The position numbers and the translations under genes were made by a program. From JAGNXB01 sp964471595 (GTDB taxonomy: Bacteria > Bacteroidota > Bacteroidia > Chitinophagales > Saprospiraceae): DNA of 64,000 bases. A model generated the notes under the pieces. The model saw nothing but the letters and a program-made list of their open reading frames with translations, was not told the origin of the DNA and did not search any database. Within the stretch, counting starts at the first letter, position 1. Each line of letters opens with the position of its first letter. The DNA is taken from assembly GCA_964471595.1 (NCBI GenBank), contig CAYYGN010000011.1:22469-86468 (forward strand). Direction: 5' to 3'. Below, piece by piece: positions 18,280 to 25,177 of this stretch.

Positions 18280-19734
18280 TCAGGGCAATACGGCATCGAG
18301 GATGCCCTCCAGGGCGCGCGGCGGGGCTGCTCCTGCCTGTCTGAAGCGAATCCTGCGTTCGGGATCGATCACGAGAATGTGTGGATAAGAGCGGACGTTG
18401 TACAGGGACTGAAACCGGGCGGTGCGGTCCGGGTCGTGTGCCAAATGCCATTCGGGAGGCAACTGCCATTCTGCGGATTTGGCCCAGCAGGGTGCACCCG
18501 GTCCGCTGCGGCCACAAACGGCCACGACCTGCAGATCCTGGGGGGAGCGTTTGGACCAGACTTTCAGGATTTGCGGCAATTCGCGTTGGCAGAGTTGGCA
18601 ATCCGGCAACCAGAAAACCAGTATGGTCCACCTGGCAGGAAGCTGGTACAGGGAGAGCGGGTGACCTTCCGGAGTGCGAAGAGCGAGATTGGGCGCTTTT
18701 TGCCCGATGAAAAGGCGTTCGAGGCGTTCGGCGTGGAGCCGGAGGAATTCCCTGCGGTCTTCGGACATGCCAGGCAGTTGACCACTCAGGACATACTTTT
18801 TTACCAGGTGGACAAACAATTCGTCCATGCCAAAACGGTTGACGGGCTCCAGCATCTGTAACAGATAGGGTACATACATGCCAAAAACCCTCGGGTTTTG
18901 GACAGCGAGTTGATCCAGGAGCTGGTCAGCCATGACGATGACGGAATCCGGCTGCGGGGGAGGCATCATCATGATGTAGAAGTCGAGCATGTCCAGCCAC
19001 AGGGGCTGGTTGGCAATTTCAGGATCCGGGAGGTGAATGGGGTCGAGAAAGTGCCGTTTCAGCCAGGAAAGCTGGCATTCCGGGGTGTTGCATCCGGTGG
19101 GTGGGATTTGAAACAGGGCTATCCGGATCAGTTCGGCAGTGACTGTCCCGTGATTTTGGGTGATGAAGTCAGTCTGGAAAGCGTGCATCCGATGCCGGGC
19201 GAGGGTTAGGGTTTTCCAGGAGGCATCCGTATTCAGCATTTTCCACTGGTCGGTAGCGGTGGCCAGTTGTTTGGCATGCAGGGCATATTGGTCCATATAC
19301 CTGAAATAGGCGGCATTTTCCGGGCTGCCGGTGACCACGGCGCGGGCATAAAAAGCGTGAATGTCGGTTTCTATGGAAATGGACGGTTCCCGGCCGTTGA
19401 TCAGGCAGGTATGAAATTCTGGTCGTGCTTCCGGTGCCCGGCGCAACACCCATCCGTAGGTTCCGGGTTCGAGGGGCTCCCTGAATACGAAAACGAATTG
19501 GCTGTCCCGGTCCGGGGTGGCAGCCATGAAGGGCTGGATGCCTCTCCCGTAGGCCACACCAAACCAGAGGGTGTCTGCGGGATATTCCCGGATCCGGATA
19601 CGCAAGGTATCGGTGGTGTTGCCAGCCAATGCCGTGTCGGGCATAGCGGCAAACAGGCAGCAACCTATAAGGGACCAGAGAAGAAAATAACTGGGAAGGG
19701 CAAAGGTGAGGGGAAATTTTTCAGGCCTGAGCAT
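18280..19734 (-). CDS. Thioredoxin-like protein (DUF5106/AhpC-TSA type)
   Basis: A 484-residue exported protein with a hydrophobic signal segment (about residues 12-33), a beta-rich N-terminal domain resembling DUF4369/DUF5106 of Bacteroidota, and a C-terminal thioredoxin fold. The redox motif is CQLC in WLPDCQLCQRELP, followed by a cis-Pro region in SYPHILVI. It probably works as a periplasmic or surface disulfide reductase. The ATG at 19734 is favoured because it precedes the signal segment and a TATCTTTG box lies 3 nt upstream. Confidence 0.82.
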   Translation of the reverse strand: MLRPEKFPLTFALPSYFLLWSLIGCCLFAAMPDTALAGNTTDTLRIRIREYPADTLWFGVAYGRGIQPFMAATPDRDSQFVFVFREPLEPGTYGWVLRRAPEARPEFHTCLINGREPSISIETDIHAFYARAVVTGSPENAAYFRYMDQYALHAKQLATATDQWKMLNTDASWKTLTLARHRMHAFQTDFITQNHGTVTAELIRIALFQIPPTGCNTPECQLSWLKRHFLDPIHLPDPEIANQPLWLDMLDFYIMMMPPPQPDSVIVMADQLLDQLAVQNPRVFGMYVPYLLQMLEPVNRFGMDELFVHLVKKYVLSGQLPGMSEDRREFLRLHAERLERLFIGQKAPNLALRTPEGHPLSLYQLPARWTILVFWLPDCQLCQRELPQILKVWSKRSPQDLQVVAVCGRSGPGAPCWAKSAEWQLPPEWHLAHDPDRTARFQSLYNVRSYPHILVIDPERRIRFRQAGAAPPRALEGILDAVLP

Positions 19735-19737
19735 GTC

Positions 19738-19745
19738 CAAAGATA
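19738..19745 (-). promoter_or_regulatory. Candidate -7 box abutting the thioredoxin-like gene
   Basis: The minus strand reads TATCTTTG, a perfect TAnnTTTG match, 3 nt before the start codon. Initiation from it would give a transcript with almost no leader. Confidence 0.45.
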
Positions 19746-19774
19746 GGTCAAAACAAAAGGGGCCGGAGCTCGGC

Positions 19775-20230
19775 TTAGCGGCGCAGCTTGTCCTCATAGA
19801 CGGATATCCACGCGTCCGGGGTCAGGCGGGCGGCCAGTTCGCCGAGGAGGTCGAAGGGGATCTCTGCCGGCTTTTTGAAACGGATGCAGCCTTTTCCCAT
19901 GTCCGGCTTTCGGGGGGACACATGCTGCCAGGATTGCACAAACCAGTCCAGGAGTTCGGGCTGTGCGTACAGACCCATGTGGTAGACGGAGATATGGTTT
20001 TTCTGGGAGGCGAATCCCATAAAAGGCAAGGGTTGTCGGGGATCACAGTGGTTTCCGGCCGGGTAAAGGGAGTGGGGTACGACGTAGCTGGCCATGCCGT
20101 ATTGCATGACCTCTTCGAATCCGCTGGGCAGGCGGGCCAGGATCGTCTCGCGCAGGCGGCGGAGGGGTTCCTGCCGGTCCTCCGGCGCTGCAGCCAGGTA
20201 GGCATCGACCGAATCAATCCGGGAAGACAT
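19775..20230 (-). CDS. DUF1801 (YdhG-like) domain protein
   Basis: A 151-residue soluble protein of the DUF1801/YdhG family: an N-terminal helical segment, MQYGMASYVV, then a beta-rich core with SVYHMGLY and a late GKGCIRFKKP motif, all typical. Family function is poorly defined; some members are iron-chaperone-like. It has its own -7-like box 4 nt upstream. Confidence 0.85.
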   Translation of the reverse strand: MSSRIDSVDAYLAAAPEDRQEPLRRLRETILARLPSGFEEVMQYGMASYVVPHSLYPAGNHCDPRQPLPFMGFASQKNHISVYHMGLYAQPELLDWFVQSWQHVSPRKPDMGKGCIRFKKPAEIPFDLLGELAARLTPDAWISVYEDKLRR

Positions 20231-20234
20231 GGGA

Positions 20235-20242
20235 CGAAGATA
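20235..20242 (-). promoter_or_regulatory. Candidate -7 box abutting the DUF1801 gene
   Basis: The minus strand reads TATCTTCG, 4 nt before the ATG at 20230. The same spacing is seen at ruvA, the MtfA-like gene and the gamma carbonic anhydrase gene. Confidence 0.4.
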
Positions 20243-20582
20243 GGCAATGCGAAAATCATCCCGGGAAACCGGATCAGCGATTTAGCCTGCCGGCGTTGAA
20301 GCCGTGTGGATGCCGTCCCATGCGCTTTGATGGACAGCATCTGCATGAATCCCCGGCTAACCTACCATATGCAGCCTTCCTGTGGAAATATGTGAAACGC
20401 CATAACCCGTAAGGCCAATCCGGGTTTCCCGCATGACAACAGGATCATGATGATCACCAGAAGTTTATGGTAGCCTAAATTCTGATGATAACCTTAACGG
20501 GAATGCTTCACATCCGCTTGATTTCCAATAAAATCCTTAACTTTATTCATTCGGATCTAGTGGTATATACCTTAAACCCTCT
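20243..20582. other. Intergenic region before the lipoprotein array
   Basis: About 340 bases without a supportable gene. Composition shifts from GC-rich to AT-rich towards the right, marking the boundary of the lipoprotein island. I see only short imperfect inverted repeats and no clear tRNA, att site or insertion-sequence end. Confidence 0.6.
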
Positions 20583-21100
20583 ATGGACATGATGAAACGA
20601 GTCCTCCTCCTCACCACCCTCCTCCTGGCCCTCCTGGCCGGATGCACGAAGAAAGACCCCCCTCCCCCTACCACAAGGACATCTTTCACTGCAAAGTCAA
20701 TGGTGAGGAATGGACTCCTCATTGTGTTTCCGATCCCTTATTTGGATGTAATGCAGTCGACTGTCAGTATTATTGGAAGGATACAAAAACAATTTCTTTA
20801 TCTGCGGTACGGAGAGAGAATAATGATTTTGTTTATCAATCATTGAGATTATATAAATATAAATCAATTATTGGAGATAATGATATAGGGCCTACCACAA
20901 GAGAATTCACAGACTGGAACAAACCATCCGGATGCCGCTACCACGATATGGACACAACGTTGGTTCGGCGTCTGAACATATTAGAAGTGGATACGGTAAA
21001 TTTCCTGATCAAAGGGACTTTCGAATTCACAACAATAAATGAATGCAACGATACCATGCATATCACCGACGGCTTCTTCCACGTCAATTTTCGATTTTAA
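20583..21100 (+). pseudogene. Array lipoprotein 1 (frameshifted at a C tract)
   Basis: Lipoprotein of the island's repeated family. The first frame encodes a signal peptide ending LLALLAGC (lipobox); the rest of the family sequence (HKDIFHCKVNGEEW onward to the conserved FHVNFRF end) is in another frame. The break lies in a C-rich tract at 20657-20668 (six C, T, five C); adding one C joins the frames as KDPPPPYHKD. It carries signal-peptide type A, the SDPLFGCNAVDC segment and the KTIS version of the centre. It could be a real null allele, a slippage-controlled switch or a sequencing error. Family function is unknown; a DUF6252-like lipoprotein is my best guess. Confidence 0.7.
20657..20668 (+). 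repeat. C-rich slippage-prone tract within lipoprotein 1
   Basis: Six C, one T and five C directly after the lipobox codons. One base separates the signal-peptide frame from the frame of the conserved body, so length change here would switch the protein on or off. Confidence 0.5.
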
Positions 21101-21124
21101 TGTTACTCACATAAACCCTAAACA

Positions 21125-21730
21125 ATGAAATATCTCGCTCTTCTTCTCATTACCATGATCTCCCTGGCAACCTCGTGCCATAAAGAAGATCCCAAAACAC
21201 CCGATAATTGGCACAAAGATGTGTTCCGCTGCAAGGTCAACGGCNNNNNNNNNNNNNNNNNNNNNNNNNNNNNNNNNNNNNNNNNNNNNNNNNNNNNNNN
21301 NNNNNNNNNNNNNNNNNNNNNNNNNNNNNNNNNNNNNNNNNNNNCCGCCACCTGCCCCTCCGATGGCCTCTTCGGCTGCAACCCCATCGACTGCCAGTAC
21401 TATTGGAAGGATACGAAAACAATTTCTATAAGGTCAACCAGAAGATTGACAAACAATTCAATTTATCAGGGTTTGAGAATGTATAAATATAAATCTACCT
21501 TAGGGGATAATCTATTACAATTGACAAAAGAGGAATACATTGACTGGAACAAACCCTCCGATTGTAGATTTCATGACCTGGATACAACTGCTACCCGACG
21601 ACTCACAATATTGGAGGTAGATACCGTCAAATTCCTGATAAAAGGCACTTTTGAATTTACTGCTATCAATGAATGCCAGGATACAATGCATATATCCGAT
21701 GGCTTCTTCCATGTGAACTTTCGCTTTTAA
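21125..21730 (+). CDS. Array lipoprotein 2 (interrupted by an assembly gap)
   Basis: Starts with signal-peptide type B ending SLATSC (lipobox), then WHKDVFRCKVNG, then 100 N (21245-21344), then ATCPSDGLFGCNPIDC and the conserved end FLIKGTFEF...FHVNFRF. By comparison with its neighbours only about 10 bases are needed between the two sides, so the gap is arbitrary or hides extra copies. The two halves stay in frame across the 100 N. Carries type B signal, SDG segment and KTIS centre. Surface-anchored lipoprotein of unknown function. Confidence 0.7.
   Translation: MKYLALLLITMISLATSCHKEDPKTPDNWHKDVFRCKVNGXXXXXXXXXXXXXXXXXXXXXXXXXXXXXXXXXXATCPSDGLFGCNPIDCQYYWKDTKTISIRSTRRLTNNSIYQGLRMYKYKSTLGDNLLQLTKEEYIDWNKPSDCRFHDLDTTATRRLTILEVDTVKFLIKGTFEFTAINECQDTMHISDGFFHVNFRF
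21245..21344. other. Assembly gap (100 N)
   Basis: Exactly 100 undetermined bases inside lipoprotein 2, at a position where the neighbouring paralogues are nearly identical. This is typical of a scaffold gap of unknown length at an unresolved repeat. Confidence 0.95.
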
Positions 21731-21754
21731 CAACGCCACAAAAAAACTAAAACA

Positions 21755-22261
21755 ATGAACAACCTCCTCCTCCTCCTCACCACCCTCCTCCTGGCCCTCC
21801 TGGCCGGATGCAAGAAGGAAGAACCTACCTATCACAGAGACATCTTCCGCTGCAAGGTCAACGGCGAGGAGTGGGTGGCTACCTGCCCCTCCGATGGCCT
21901 CTTCGGCTGCAAGCCCATCGACTGCCAGTATTACTGGAAGGATACGAAAGGATTTGAGATAGCTGGTATTAATAGAAGTTTTCAAAATGAAATCTATCAG
22001 TCTATGAGTTTTTCGAGATACACAACTATTATTGGAGAAAATTTGATTCCTTTTAGGAAATCTATATTTAAAGATTGGAACAAACATGATAATTGTATTG
22101 GTCATGATTTGGACACCACCTCAGTAAGGCGCTTGACGATCCTGGAAGTGGATACCGTCAATTTTCTGATCAAAGGCACTTTCGAGTTCACTGCTATCAA
22201 TGCCTGCCAGGATACCATGCGGATCACCGACGGCTTCTTCCATATCAATTTTCGATTTTAA
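21755..22261 (+). CDS. Array lipoprotein 3
   Basis: A 168-residue lipoprotein with signal-peptide type A ending LLALLAGC, then YHRDIFRCKVNGEEW, CPSDGLFGCKPIDCQYYW, a variable centre starting KGFEI, and the conserved end RRLTILEVDTV...FLIKGTFEF...FHINFRF. Four cysteines after the lipobox recur across the array and could form disulfides. It shares its first segment with copy 1 and its second with copy 2. Predicted to sit on the cell surface or the inner face of the outer membrane. Function unknown. Confidence 0.8.
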   Translation: MNNLLLLLTTLLLALLAGCKKEEPTYHRDIFRCKVNGEEWVATCPSDGLFGCKPIDCQYYWKDTKGFEIAGINRSFQNEIYQSMSFSRYTTIIGENLIPFRKSIFKDWNKHDNCIGHDLDTTSVRRLTILEVDTVNFLIKGTFEFTAINACQDTMRITDGFFHINFRF

Positions 22262-22285
22262 TGTTACTCACATAAACCCCAAACA

Positions 22286-22801
22286 ATGAAATATCTCGCT
22301 CTTCTCCTCATTACCATGATCTCCCTGGCAACCTCGTGTCAAAAAGAAAATCCCAAAACACCCGATAATTGGCACAAAGATGTGTTCCGCTGCAAGGTCA
22401 ACGGCAAGGATTGGATCCCAAAATGTGTTTCTGATCCCCTTTTTGGATGTAATGCGGTAGACTGCCAGTATTACTTTGATAATAAAGGTTTTGAGATAGG
22501 TGCTGTTAGGAGAATTCCTCTCGACTCAATTCAGGAATCTATTGGACTTTTTGCACGACCTATACTTATAGGAAACAATTTAACTATCTTTCCTGCTGAA
22601 AACAATTTTGTTAATATGAAAAATAAATCTGGTTGTAGATTTTATACAATCAATCCAAATCTGTCATATACTATTATGATATTTGAGATTGACACAGTAA
22701 AGTTTCTTATTAAAGGCGCTTTTGAATTTTCGGCTATTAACAATTGTCAAGATACAGTTAGGATTACAGATGGTTTCTTTCATGTAAACTTCCGATTTTA
22801 A
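22286..22801 (+). CDS. Array lipoprotein 4
   Basis: A 171-residue lipoprotein with signal-peptide type B ending SLATSC, almost identical to copy 2 up to FRCKVNG, then CVSDPLFGCNAVDC as in copy 1, a centre beginning KGFEI as in copy 3, a divergent AT-rich middle, and the conserved end FLIKGAFEF...FHVNFRF. The 24-base spacer before it matches the spacer before copy 2 except for one base. The third quarter (about residues 85-125) matches no other copy. Function unknown. Confidence 0.8.
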   Translation: MKYLALLLITMISLATSCQKENPKTPDNWHKDVFRCKVNGKDWIPKCVSDPLFGCNAVDCQYYFDNKGFEIGAVRRIPLDSIQESIGLFARPILIGNNLTIFPAENNFVNMKNKSGCRFYTINPNLSYTIMIFEIDTVKFLIKGAFEFSAINNCQDTVRITDGFFHVNFRF

Positions 22802-22899
22802 TCTAATATATTTTCCATGGTGTACTCAATAAGAGTTGATGAACACCTTTGCTCAAACGATTTTCTCATATCAATAATTAACATTTAAACCTTCCTGCC

Positions 22900-23337
22900 A
22901 TGAAACTCCTTTTACTATTAATCACCTGGATCGCTATTATCCTACCGTGTGCCACACAGACTCCGGATTCAACCATGGAAGAGCGCATCCTCGGGGCCTT
23001 GTCCCAGCTCAACTATGACTCCCTCGTCACCGGAATCCATATAGATCGAGTGCCTCAATATCTGCCAGTGGAGATAATCAATGGTGTTGAATATTCGGAT
23101 AGTATCGAGATGAGCTGGGAAGCACTCACGATGCTATACGGCATGTTGGCTTATTGCCAGGTGGACACCATCCATTTTCCCTTACTAGATAGTGCTTATA
23201 TAGAGGCCTGGCAGAGCTTGGAAGATCTCGACACCACTGTCATTGGTGGCCTTTGGATGCGCTATGACCGCTTCAAACCGCTTTATAATGTCGGTTTAAA
23301 ATGGGTGACAGAACCAAGTACCATATTTAGTTGTTAG
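22900..23337 (+). CDS. Small secreted protein, unknown; possible N-terminal fragment
   Basis: A 145-residue protein with a signal peptide (residues 1-19) and no lipobox pattern matching the surrounding family. The body is rich in Asp, Glu and Tyr. The end, WMRYDRFKPLYNVGLKW followed by a few residues and a stop, reminds me of the conserved N-terminal region of large multidomain secreted proteins of Saprospiria, which would make this a truncated remnant; that is weak inference. It lies between array members 4 and 5. Confidence 0.45.
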   Translation: MKLLLLLITWIAIILPCATQTPDSTMEERILGALSQLNYDSLVTGIHIDRVPQYLPVEIINGVEYSDSIEMSWEALTMLYGMLAYCQVDTIHFPLLDSAYIEAWQSLEDLDTTVIGGLWMRYDRFKPLYNVGLKWVTEPSTIFSC

Positions 23338-23358
23338 TGAGTTGTTAATAATAGTTAG

Positions 23359-23378
23359 ATCTTATCTCCGAATAAGAT
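23359..23378 (+). terminator. Weak hairpin downstream of the 22.9 kb gene
   Basis: A 7-bp stem (ATCTTAT with ATAAGAT) around a 6-nt loop in an AT-rich stretch 22 nt after the stop codon. It has no strong T run, so it is only a possible terminator. Confidence 0.3.
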
Positions 23379-23458
23379 TATATAATAAATTAGCACTTGA
23401 AAATTGGACAGCCAGCCATGTTTTTTAGTTCTCACCACTATTTAATAATAAAGTAGGA

Positions 23459-24040
23459 ATGAACAGCCATTTTACGTTGTTTGCCATTGGAGTCATCATT
23501 GCATTTCTTTGTAGTGTTTCAGGTTGTAAGAAAATTGATTTTCTTAATCCCTGTGTGCCCCCTCCTGCCGTAGTACCTTCCAAAACCAGTAAAGGCCTGA
23601 ATACCTTTGGGTGTAAAGTCAATGGTAAATCGTGGAGTTATAATCCTGTACCTTATTTTTGGAATTGGGAAAAAGGGCTTTACTGTGTTTATACAGAACC
23701 TTGGGATCATGTGAATATTCGCGCTACAAGAAATTATAAGTTGTCTTGTGATTCTGTAGTCCAGCGTATAACGTTTAGTATAAAATATGTAAATGGAAAT
23801 GATTCTTTGAAAATGCCTTTCAGTAGTTATATATTCCAAGATTTTCAAAATAAATGCAATGGCAAAATCAAAGAATACGAGCTTGACACCATACAACCAT
23901 ATGGGGTCCATTTATTTTATAAAGACTTGAAAAAGCGAATATTCTCTGGAACTTTTTATTTTACGGCTATAAGCAAGGATTGTCTTGATACGGTTCGAAT
24001 TACAGACGGAGTATTTGATATCGTCGCAGATCCAGGCTAA
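23459..24040 (+). CDS. Array lipoprotein 5 (divergent member)
   Basis: A 193-residue lipoprotein with a signal peptide ending SVSGC and a proline-rich linker. It shares the family frame: NTFGCKVNGKSW corresponds to the FRCKVNG motif, and the end FSGTFYFTAISKDCLDTVRITDGVFDI corresponds to the FEFTAINECxDTM.ITDGFF end of copies 1-4. The rest is not alignable by eye. It probably diverged before the recent duplications. AT-rich codon use contrasts with the housekeeping genes on both sides. Confidence 0.7.
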   Translation: MNSHFTLFAIGVIIAFLCSVSGCKKIDFLNPCVPPPAVVPSKTSKGLNTFGCKVNGKSWSYNPVPYFWNWEKGLYCVYTEPWDHVNIRATRNYKLSCDSVVQRITFSIKYVNGNDSLKMPFSSYIFQDFQNKCNGKIKEYELDTIQPYGVHLFYKDLKKRIFSGTFYFTAISKDCLDTVRITDGVFDIVADPG

Positions 24041-24228
24041 AATGATATATCAGACTTGTCTATTTTCTTCAACTATTTCATAAACCAGACTTATATATCA
24101 TGTTACTGTTATAAATCCCACTCACGACTGTTGGCAATTGCAATTTTAGCCCAGGGAACATTGTTAATTGGTCAAATCCTTGAACATTCACCGGAGGATA
24201 GCAGGGTTCATCGAAGATCGATATGGAA

Positions 24229-24672
24229 TCATATTTCCTCGGCGAGATCCCGGATCGTAGCCAACACTTCCTGCCATCCTTCGGCTGACGCGAAGCGATG
24301 CATGCCGTTTTCCACCCGGTTGAAATCCCCCTGGGCAACGGTCAGCAGCGTGCCTGTCCTGGTCTTTTTGAGGGTATAGGTCGTCGTCAGGTAATTGGCG
24401 GGTATGTCTTCATAAGGCCCTTGCGGGTCGAAAGCGGTAAAAGACAACAAAACGGGTGGTTCAAACCGGAGAACATTTCCCAGGACATGGACGGTACCAT
24501 CCAACTTGCCTTTCCACAGGAGCGTGCTTCCGGGCAGCCAGTCGGTTTCCGGAACGCAGTGGAACATGAACAGCGGGGTAAAAGCCGGATCGGTGAGCAA
24601 AGACCATACAGTATCCGGCGGAGCCTGTATCTCCACCGAGCAGGCGTAGTAAAGGGGTTTGGCAGGCCTCAT
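24229..24672 (-). CDS. SRPBCC-family (START-like) protein
   Basis: A 147-residue protein beginning PLYYACSVEIQAPPDTVWSLLTDP, the standard opening of SRPBCC/AHSA1-type ligand-binding folds, with the late helix RVENGMHRFASAEGWQEVLATI. It probably binds a small hydrophobic ligand or acts as a co-chaperone-like protein. It lies downstream of the V-ATPase operon but is separated from it by a perfect hairpin, so it may be transcribed separately or by read-through. Confidence 0.82.
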   Translation of the reverse strand: MRPAKPLYYACSVEIQAPPDTVWSLLTDPAFTPLFMFHCVPETDWLPGSTLLWKGKLDGTVHVLGNVLRFEPPVLLSFTAFDPQGPYEDIPANYLTTTYTLKKTRTGTLLTVAQGDFNRVENGMHRFASAEGWQEVLATIRDLAEEI

Positions 24673-24682
24673 GATGCAAATG

Positions 24683-24718
24683 CCCTACGCCCGGCAGGCC
24701 ATCCTGCCGGGCGTAGGG
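24683..24718 (-). terminator. Perfect 16-bp hairpin after the V-ATPase operon
   Basis: CCCTACGCCCGGCAGG pairs exactly with its complement across a 4-nt loop. It starts 4 nt after the atpK stop (minus strand) and ends 10 nt before the next start codon. A short TTT follows on the minus strand. It most likely terminates or attenuates the V-ATPase transcript, and could also occlude the start of the SRPBCC gene. Confidence 0.7.
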
Positions 24719-24721
24719 TGA

Positions 24722-25177
24722 TCATAGTCCGGCGCTGATCAGGAAGGCAGCGGCGAAGGCGATGATGGCATAGAGTTCGGGGAATACCGCAAGAACGATG
24801 GTGCGTCCGAATACGTCATGTCCCGAAGCGATGCCTTCAATCCCGTGAGCGACCACCTCTCCCTGTTTGATGGCCGAATAGAGCCCGGCCAACCCCAGGC
24901 CGATACCGGCGGCGAGAATGGCAGCTCCCTGGGCGACGGTCAGGTCACCCAGTTCGGCGATACGACCGTTCATGACAAAGAAGCCAATGAAGCCATAAAG
25001 GCCTTGAGAACCGGGCAGGGCGCTCAGAATCAGATAATTGCCGAAGGCGTCCGGTTTTTTCTTCAGCGCGCCGATCGAGGTTTTGCCCCCAATGGATACG
25101 CCTATGGAAGAGCCAATACCGGGCAGGCCGATCATGAGTCCAACGCCGATGTAGGCGAGGATGAAGGCAATGCTCAT
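24722..25177 (-). CDS. atpK: V-type ATPase subunit K (membrane rotor)
   Basis: A 151-residue double-hairpin proteolipid with four membrane helices that forms the rotor ring. The second helix carries LPGSQGLYGF and the fourth PELYAIIAF, with the ion-binding Glu at 134. Leu54, Ser57, Gln58, Tyr61, Gln105 and Glu134 line up with the sodium ligands of Enterococcus hirae NtpK (Leu, Thr, Gln, Tyr, Gln, Glu), with Ser replacing Thr. That suggests sodium coupling. The start overlaps the stop of subunit I by 4 nt. Confidence 0.93.
   Translation of the reverse strand: MSIAFILAYIGVGLMIGLPGIGSSIGVSIGGKTSIGALKKKPDAFGNYLILSALPGSQGLYGFIGFFVMNGRIAELGDLTVAQGAAILAAGIGLGLAGLYSAIKQGEVVAHGIEGIASGHDVFGRTIVLAVFPELYAIIAFAAAFLISAGL

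Noticed and set aside
24056..24379. 107-codon plus-strand open frame
   Set aside because: It runs into the antisense of the SRPBCC gene and lacks a signal peptide, ribosome-binding site or recognisable domain.
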